Shown piece by piece: positions 15,384-19,529 of a stretch of DNA of 19,529 nucleotides. The DNA lies in NCBI GenBank assembly GCA_003487005.1, contig DNFG01000268.1:1-19529 (forward strand), read 5' to 3'. Below the pieces are notes generated by a model that was not told the DNA's origin, ran no database searches, and saw only the letters and a program-made list of their open reading frames with translations. Source of the DNA: Bryobacterales bacterium. Its GTDB lineage: Bacteria; Acidobacteriota; Terriglobia; Bryobacterales; Bryobacteraceae. The position numbers and the translations under genes were made by a program. The first letter of the stretch is position 1; the number at the start of each line of letters is the position of its first letter.

Positions 15384-16833
15384 GGTTCCCAGCGGGTACA
15401 CGGTTCTGCACGAGCGGCCGAAGGCGTTTTACGACACCTTCGAGCGGAAGGGCGAACTGCAGCAGCAGACGCACTATTGCCCGGGCTGCGGCCACGGTCT
15501 CGCGCACAAGATGATTGCGCGGGCGATTGACGAATTGGGAATCCAGGATCGCGTGATCGCCGTCAGCCCGGTGGGCTGCTCGGTGTTCGCTTACTACTAC
15601 TTCGACACGGGCAACGTCCAATCGGCGCACGGACGGGCGCCGGCCGTCGCCACGGCCGTCAAACGCTCGCGGCCGGAAGCGATCGTCTTCTCGTACCAGG
15701 GCGACGGCGACCTCGCCGCCATCGGTACCGCGGAGATTCTGCACGCCGCCAACCGCGGCGAAAACATCACGGTTTTCTTTGTCAACAATGCCATTTACGG
15801 AATGACCGGCGGGCAGATGGCGCCCACCACGATGCTGGGCCAGCGGACCACCACAAGCCCCCTGGGGCGCGATCCCTTCAACGAAGGGTATCCCTTGCAT
15901 GTGTGCGAACTGCTGGCCACGCTCGAGGCTCCGGTCTATCTGGAGCGGGTCGCGCTGGGCAACGCGAAGCAGGTCATGGCGGCGAGCCGGGCCATCAAAA
16001 AAGCGCTGACGAATCAGGTGAAGGGTTTGGGCTTTTCGCTGGTGGAGATCCTCTCTCCTTGTCCCACTATCTGGAAGCTGAACCCCGCCAAGGCGCAGGA
16101 GCGCGTGCGCGAAGAGATGGTCAAGGTGTTTCCGCCCGGCGTGTATCGCGACCACACCACCGAACGAGCGGCGCGACCCGCTCCACCTCCGGCGCCGGGG
16201 CTGGACGAATTGCCCCGGCTGCTCGACCTCGAAGGCCACGAGTTTGACCGGACCGGCCTCGAACGGCCCGCGGGCCTGGATCTGCGGATCAAAGTGGCGG
16301 GCTTCGGCGGGCAGGGCGTGCTGATGCTCGGCGAAGTCCTCGCGGAAGCGGGCCTGCTTCTGGACCTCGAAGTCTCCTGGCTGCCAAGCTACGGGCCGGA
16401 AATGCGCTCGGGCACCTCGAACTGCCATGTGCGGATCGCGGACCAGACCATCGCCTCGCCGCTCGTCGCGCAGTCGAACGTGCTGCTGGCGATGAACGAG
16501 CCTTCGCTGCGCAAGTTCATCGGCGATGTGGAAACGGGCGGCTGGGTGCTCTACAACTCGCGATCGCTGCCCGAAGGCGTGACCGCGCCGGCGGGCGTCG
16601 AGGTGCTCTGCATTCCGTTCACGGAACTGGCGGACACGCTCGGCGAACCGAAAGCCGGCAATATCGTGATGTTGGGGGCGCTGCTCGAGGCCGCCGGTCA
16701 ACTGCCCGCCGCGGCCATCGACCGGGCGCTCGAGATGCACGTCAAATCCGCGCGCTGGCTGGAACTCGACCGCCGGGCGCTGGAACTGGGCCGGGAAACG
16801 GCCCGAAAGGAGCTGGCAAATGCGTACGTCTGA
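15376..16833 (+). CDS. Fused TPP-binding beta and gamma subunits of 2-oxoacid:ferredoxin oxidoreductase
   Basis: The 485-residue protein joins two normally separate subunits. Residues about 20-255 are the TPP-binding beta subunit, with CPGCGH at 35-40 and the TPP/Mg motif starting GDGD at 109-112 and ending [14 protein letters not shown] at 134-147. A Pro-rich linker ([10 protein letters not shown], 266-275) follows. Residues about 304-485 are the gamma subunit ([20 protein letters not shown] at 306-325; [17 protein letters not shown] at 338-354). With the alpha and delta genes this makes a complete enzyme that interconverts a 2-oxo acid plus CoA with acyl-CoA plus CO2, using ferredoxin. GGAGG lies 6 nt before ATG 15376. 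Base usage shifts to C-richer codons within this gene. The aminotransferase start lies inside its last codons (14-nt overlap). Confidence 0.92.
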   Translation: MAEVPSGYTVLHERPKAFYDTFERKGELQQQTHYCPGCGHGLAHKMIARAIDELGIQDRVIAVSPVGCSVFAYYYFDTGNVQSAHGRAPAVATAVKRSRPEAIVFSYQGDGDLAAIGTAEILHAANRGENITVFFVNNAIYGMTGGQMAPTTMLGQRTTTSPLGRDPFNEGYPLHVCELLATLEAPVYLERVALGNAKQVMAASRAIKKALTNQVKGLGFSLVEILSPCPTIWKLNPAKAQERVREEMVKVFPPGVYRDHTTERAARPAPPPAPGLDELPRLLDLEGHEFDRTGLERPAGLDLRIKVAGFGGQGVLMLGEVLAEAGLLLDLEVSWLPSYGPEMRSGTSNCHVRIADQTIASPLVAQSNVLLAMNEPSLRKFIGDVETGGWVLYNSRSLPEGVTAPAGVEVLCIPFTELADTLGEPKAGNIVMLGALLEAAGQLPAAAIDRALEMHVKSARWLELDRRALELGRETARKELANAYV

Positions 16834-17773
16834 ACCCGATCCGAACATCCTGACCTGGTTCCGGGGTGGCTACCGGCCCCTCGCCGAGGCCAATGTCAAT
16901 ATCCTCACGCACGCGCTCCACTACGGGACGGGCGTGTTCGAGGGAATCCGCGGTTATTGGGACGACGCGCAGGGTGAACTGTATCTCGTGCGGGCGCGCG
17001 AGCATTTCGCGCGCTGGAAGCGCAATTGCGGCATCATCCGCATCGACATCGCCGAGGACGCCCACGAACTGGCCCGGATCGCCGTCGAACTGTGCCGGCG
17101 CAACCGCTTCCGAACCGACATTTACATGCGCCCGCTGGGCTGGAAGGCCTCCGCGCGGATCGGCCTGCAGCCCGACGACAACGACGCCGCCGCCCTGATC
17201 GCCATCCCGTTTGGCGCCTACCTGCCGTCGGAAAACGGCATCCACGCGGGCGTCGCCAGTTGGCGCCGTGTCGAGGACAACGCGATTCCGGGGCGCGGGA
17301 AGATCTGCGGCGCCTACGTCAATTCGGCGCTCGCCAGCGACGAAGCCCGCCGGAACGGCTATGACGAAGCCATCTTTCTGACCGAGTCGGGCCACGTGGC
17401 CGAGGGCGCGACCTGCAATATCTTCATGGTCCGCGGCGGAAAACTGGTGACGCCCGCCGCGACCGACAACATCCTCGAAGGCATCACCAGGGACTGCATC
17501 ATGACCCTGGCCCGCCGCGAAATGGGCCTCGACGTGGTCGAACGGTCCATCGACCGCAGCGAACTGTATGTGTGTGACGAACTGTTTTTCACCGGCACGG
17601 CCGTGGAACTCGCGCCCATCACGCGGGTGGACCACCGTCCGGTGGGCGAGGGCGTGATTGGGCCGGTGGCCGGGCGTCTGCGGCAGTTGTATGAAGAAGC
17701 GACGCGCGGGCGGCTGGACGCCTACCACCACTGGCTGGAGCCCGTCTATCAGAACATGCCCGCGGCGGTTTAA
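16820..17773 (+). CDS. ilvE: Branched-chain amino acid aminotransferase (class IV)
   Basis: The 317-residue protein is a fold-type IV PLP aminotransferase of the IlvE group. It transfers the amino group between glutamate and the 2-oxo acids of valine, leucine and isoleucine. LHYGTGVFEGIRGY (33-46) and YMRPLGW (102-108) form the substrate pocket. Lys161 in GRGKICGAYVNSALA is the expected PLP lysine. EAIFLTESGHVAEGATCNIF (183-202) and TPAATDNILEGITRD (211-225) bind the cofactor phosphate. Length is normal. AAGGAG lies 7 nt before the ATG, within the end of the upstream oxidoreductase gene, so the two are translated together. Its place next to a VorB-type oxidoreductase suggests that both act on the same branched 2-oxo acids. 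Confidence 0.94.
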   Translation: MRTSEPDPNILTWFRGGYRPLAEANVNILTHALHYGTGVFEGIRGYWDDAQGELYLVRAREHFARWKRNCGIIRIDIAEDAHELARIAVELCRRNRFRTDIYMRPLGWKASARIGLQPDDNDAAALIAIPFGAYLPSENGIHAGVASWRRVEDNAIPGRGKICGAYVNSALASDEARRNGYDEAIFLTESGHVAEGATCNIFMVRGGKLVTPAATDNILEGITRDCIMTLARREMGLDVVERSIDRSELYVCDELFFTGTAVELAPITRVDHRPVGEGVIGPVAGRLRQLYEEATRGRLDAYHHWLEPVYQNMPAAV

Positions 17774-17799
17774 CCCGCGGTACCGGGAGGTTGCAGGCA

Positions 17800-19392
17800 A
17801 TGCGGATCACGACTTTGGACACGACCCTGCGCGAGGGCGTGCAGGGCGAACTGGTGACGTTCGACGTGGAACAGAAGCTGGCGATTGCACGCCGGCTGGA
17901 CGAACTGGGCATGGATGTGATCGAAGGCGGCTGGCCCGCGGCATCGCGGCTGGATGCGGAGTTTTTCCGGCGCGCCGCGCAGGCGCTGACTCTGCGGCAC
18001 GCCCGTCTGGCGGCCTTCGGGCCGGTGCGCAGCGTGCACCGGAGCGCGGAGGAGGATCCCCAGACCCAGGCCCTGCTGGCTGCCGGCACGCCCGTGGTGT
18101 GCCTGTTCGCCAATCTGTGCGAGATGCGCTACAGCGAGCGCGGTTTGCGGGAGCGGATCCGGGATTCGGTCGCCTTCTTCCGCAAAGCCGGCCGTGAGGT
18201 GATCTTCGACGCCGCGCATTTCTTTGACTCGTTCGACGAGGATGAAAAGCTGGCCCTCGAAGCGTTGGAAACTGCCCAGCAGGCCGGCGCGCAGACGCTG
18301 GTGCTGTGCGATTCGCTCGGCGGCGCGTTGACCACCAGACTCGCCTTCGTTTGCGCGTCGGTGCGCTGCCGGTTCGAGGGGCCGCTCGGCATTCATGCCC
18401 ACAACGACGCGGGTCTGGCCGTGGCCAACACGATCGCGGCGGTCGAGGAAGGCTTCTCCCACGTCCAGGGCTCCATCAACGGCTATGGCGAACGCTGTGG
18501 CGTCGCCGATCTGACGACGGTGCTGCCCAACCTGGAACTGAAACTGCATCACCACACAATCGGCCGCGATGGCCTCGCCGAATTGAGCGGAATCGCGCGA
18601 TTCGTGGCGATGACCGGCGGCCTGGGGGTCCGTCCGGACGCTCCCTACGTGGGACGCGCCGCCTTTGCACACAAGTCCAGCGATGCCATGACCGAAGTGG
18701 CGGGTGTTTTCGCGCCCGAGGCGCACATTCTGCCCTCGACCGTGGGCAACGAAGCGCGGGAGCTTCTGTCCGTACTGTCGGGCACCGGTGATGTGCTTCG
18801 CATGATCGATGACACGGGGCTGGCCAGCGATCTGAGCCGGGAGCAGCGGCGGGAATTGGCCGACCGGATCCGGCAGCTTGAATTCGAGGGTTATGATCTC
18901 GAAGCGGCGCCGGGCTCCTTCGAACTCCTGCTGCGCGAGGCGGCCGAGCCCGGGCTGTCACTGTTCGACGTCTCGAACTACGAGGTAAACACCCAGGGGA
19001 TTGGCGGATTCGAGGAGAGGACCCGGGCTTCCGTGGCCCTCGAAGTGAACGAGGCCGTGATGTCCGCCACGGCCATGGGCGAGGGTCCCGTGCATGCCTT
19101 GGACCGGGCCCTGCGCGAGTGTCTGGCGCCGATGTATCCGCAATTGCTGGCGGTCCAACTCGTGAACTATTCGACGCGCGTGCTGAATCCGACACGGGGT
19201 TCGGCGGCACGCGTGCGTGTGCTGATCGAGTGGTCCACGCCCGAGGCGCAATGGGCGACTCTCGGCGTGTCTGAGAGCCTCATCGGCGCGACCTGGCGCG
19301 CTCTCGTCGATGCGATGCGCCTCGAAATTCTGCGGCTGCGCCGGGGTCAGCGCGTCGAAGTGGAAGCTCCGGACACATCCTGGGCCGTATAG
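17800..19392 (+). CDS. cimA: Divergent citramalate synthase-like DRE-TIM condensing enzyme
   Basis: The 530-residue protein has the architecture of CimA (citramalate synthase, the acetyl-CoA + pyruvate route to 2-oxobutyrate for isoleucine). A DRE-TIM barrel covers about 1-285, a linker region about 285-400, and a LeuA-type allosteric/dimer domain about 400-520. Matches include IEGGWP (41-46), HAHNDAGLAVAN (199-210), INGYGERCG (226-234) and, in the C-terminal domain, GPVHALDRALRE and LVNYSTRVLNP. Deviations from usual CimA are REG instead of RDG at 11-13, CDSLGG instead of CDTNGG at 170-175, and HKSSDAM instead of HKGGIHV at 291-297. ATG 17800 follows GGGAGG by 9 nt; TTG 17791 abuts the ribosome binding site and is rejected. 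It is 26 nt downstream of ilvE and is probably the last gene of the operon. Substrate may differ from pyruvate. Confidence 0.85.
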   Translation: MRITTLDTTLREGVQGELVTFDVEQKLAIARRLDELGMDVIEGGWPAASRLDAEFFRRAAQALTLRHARLAAFGPVRSVHRSAEEDPQTQALLAAGTPVVCLFANLCEMRYSERGLRERIRDSVAFFRKAGREVIFDAAHFFDSFDEDEKLALEALETAQQAGAQTLVLCDSLGGALTTRLAFVCASVRCRFEGPLGIHAHNDAGLAVANTIAAVEEGFSHVQGSINGYGERCGVADLTTVLPNLELKLHHHTIGRDGLAELSGIARFVAMTGGLGVRPDAPYVGRAAFAHKSSDAMTEVAGVFAPEAHILPSTVGNEARELLSVLSGTGDVLRMIDDTGLASDLSREQRRELADRIRQLEFEGYDLEAAPGSFELLLREAAEPGLSLFDVSNYEVNTQGIGGFEERTRASVALEVNEAVMSATAMGEGPVHALDRALRECLAPMYPQLLAVQLVNYSTRVLNPTRGSAARVRVLIEWSTPEAQWATLGVSESLIGATWRALVDAMRLEILRLRRGQRVEVEAPDTSWAV

Positions 19393-19529
19393 CCGGCACG
19401 GGCGGAGGCCTCGAGCGGAGCGCGGCAGCCCAGACGCGTGCCCCGGCCCGGAGTGCGGAAGATCGGCAGGGATCCACCACCGGACAGCTTCGAGCAACAG
19501 TCCGGATTCAGCCGGCTTGTTGCTCGAAG
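19393..19529. other. Non-coding 3' flank of the operon
   Basis: No supported gene lies between the cimA-like stop and the window end. Apart from the inverted repeat at its end, this is GC-rich sequence without a recognisable feature. Confidence 0.6.
19488..19529. terminator. Long inverted repeat at window end, possible terminator
   Basis: CTTCGAGCAACA (19488-19499) and TGTTGCTCGAAG (19518-19529) are perfect 12-bp inverted copies. The stem continues with a G-T wobble, one mismatch and four G-C pairs around a 6-nt loop (about 19506-19511). It sits 95 nt after the cimA-like stop, so an operon terminator is plausible. The window ends at the last base of the right arm, so a following T-tract cannot be seen. 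A repeat element or an assembly boundary are alternatives. Confidence 0.5.

Noticed and set aside
14280..16833. Pyruvate:ferredoxin oxidoreductase assignment
   Set aside because: The alpha subunit has the GYPITPASE and [13 protein letters not shown] blocks of VorB/KorA-type subunits, and the neighbourhood contains a branched-chain aminotransferase. Pyruvate activity is not excluded but is not the best reading.
15355..16848. 497-codon minus-strand frame opposite the beta-gamma fusion gene
   Set aside because: It is a compositional shadow: the plus-strand protein carries complete TPP and Fe-S motifs, and the antisense product is an Arg/His-rich sequence without a family.
1..19529. tRNA, rRNA, CRISPR array, insertion sequence or phage genes
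   Set aside because: None was found on reading both strands: no cloverleaf-like T-loop context, no regularly spaced repeats and no transposase or integrase motif.

Overview
The window is a high-GC bacterial chromosome segment, densely packed with genes. It carries 15 well-supported protein-coding genes and no rRNA, tRNA, CRISPR array or transposase. The pairing of a DUF1549/DUF1553 cytochrome protein with a Tat-exported DUF1501 protein is typical of Planctomycetota, Verrucomicrobiota and the Bryobacterales/Solibacter group of Acidobacteriota. Gene content and base composition fit a Bryobacterales-like acidobacterium best, but this is an inference from gene families, not a phylogeny.

Layout. 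(1) 140-5192, plus strand: a planctomycete-type cytochrome/DUF1553 protein, its DUF1501 partner and an unrecognised lipoprotein. (2) 5194-10026, minus strand: a housekeeping RNA and ribosome block read in the order phoH, ybeY, corC-like, era, a small BON-domain gene and trmO. The genes are tightly spaced (9 nt, ATGA overlap, 28 nt, 4 nt, 8 nt). (3) 10155-12482: an ECF sigma factor (minus) divergent from an XRE-cupin regulator (plus), which converges on a Tat-exported metallophosphoesterase (minus). A clear GNRA-loop terminator separates the sigma gene from phoH. (4) 12683-19392, plus strand: a five- or six-gene metabolic operon with good ribosome binding sites. It encodes a class I CoA-transferase/acyl-CoA hydrolase, a two-cluster ferredoxin-type subunit, a VorB-type 2-oxoacid:ferredoxin oxidoreductase alpha subunit, a fused TPP-binding/gamma subunit, a branched-chain aminotransferase and a divergent citramalate-synthase-like enzyme. 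The window ends in a long inverted repeat.

The last operon is the most interesting part. Read in the synthetic direction, the CoA-transferase would activate a short or branched carboxylic acid, the oxidoreductase would reductively carboxylate the acyl-CoA to a 2-oxo acid, and the aminotransferase would make the amino acid. The DRE-TIM enzyme could supply or extend a 2-oxo acid. Read in reverse it is a branched-chain amino acid degradation route yielding reduced ferredoxin and acyl-CoA. The sequence alone does not settle direction or substrate. The condensing enzyme departs from ordinary CimA at several conserved motifs. The operon is preceded by an AT-rich leader with two tandem hairpins.

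Other points of note are a TrmO protein with an apparent degenerate FmdE-like C-terminal domain, an Era with a changed KH loop, and G-over-C skew on the plus strand that persists under genes of either orientation and is lost near 15.5 kb.
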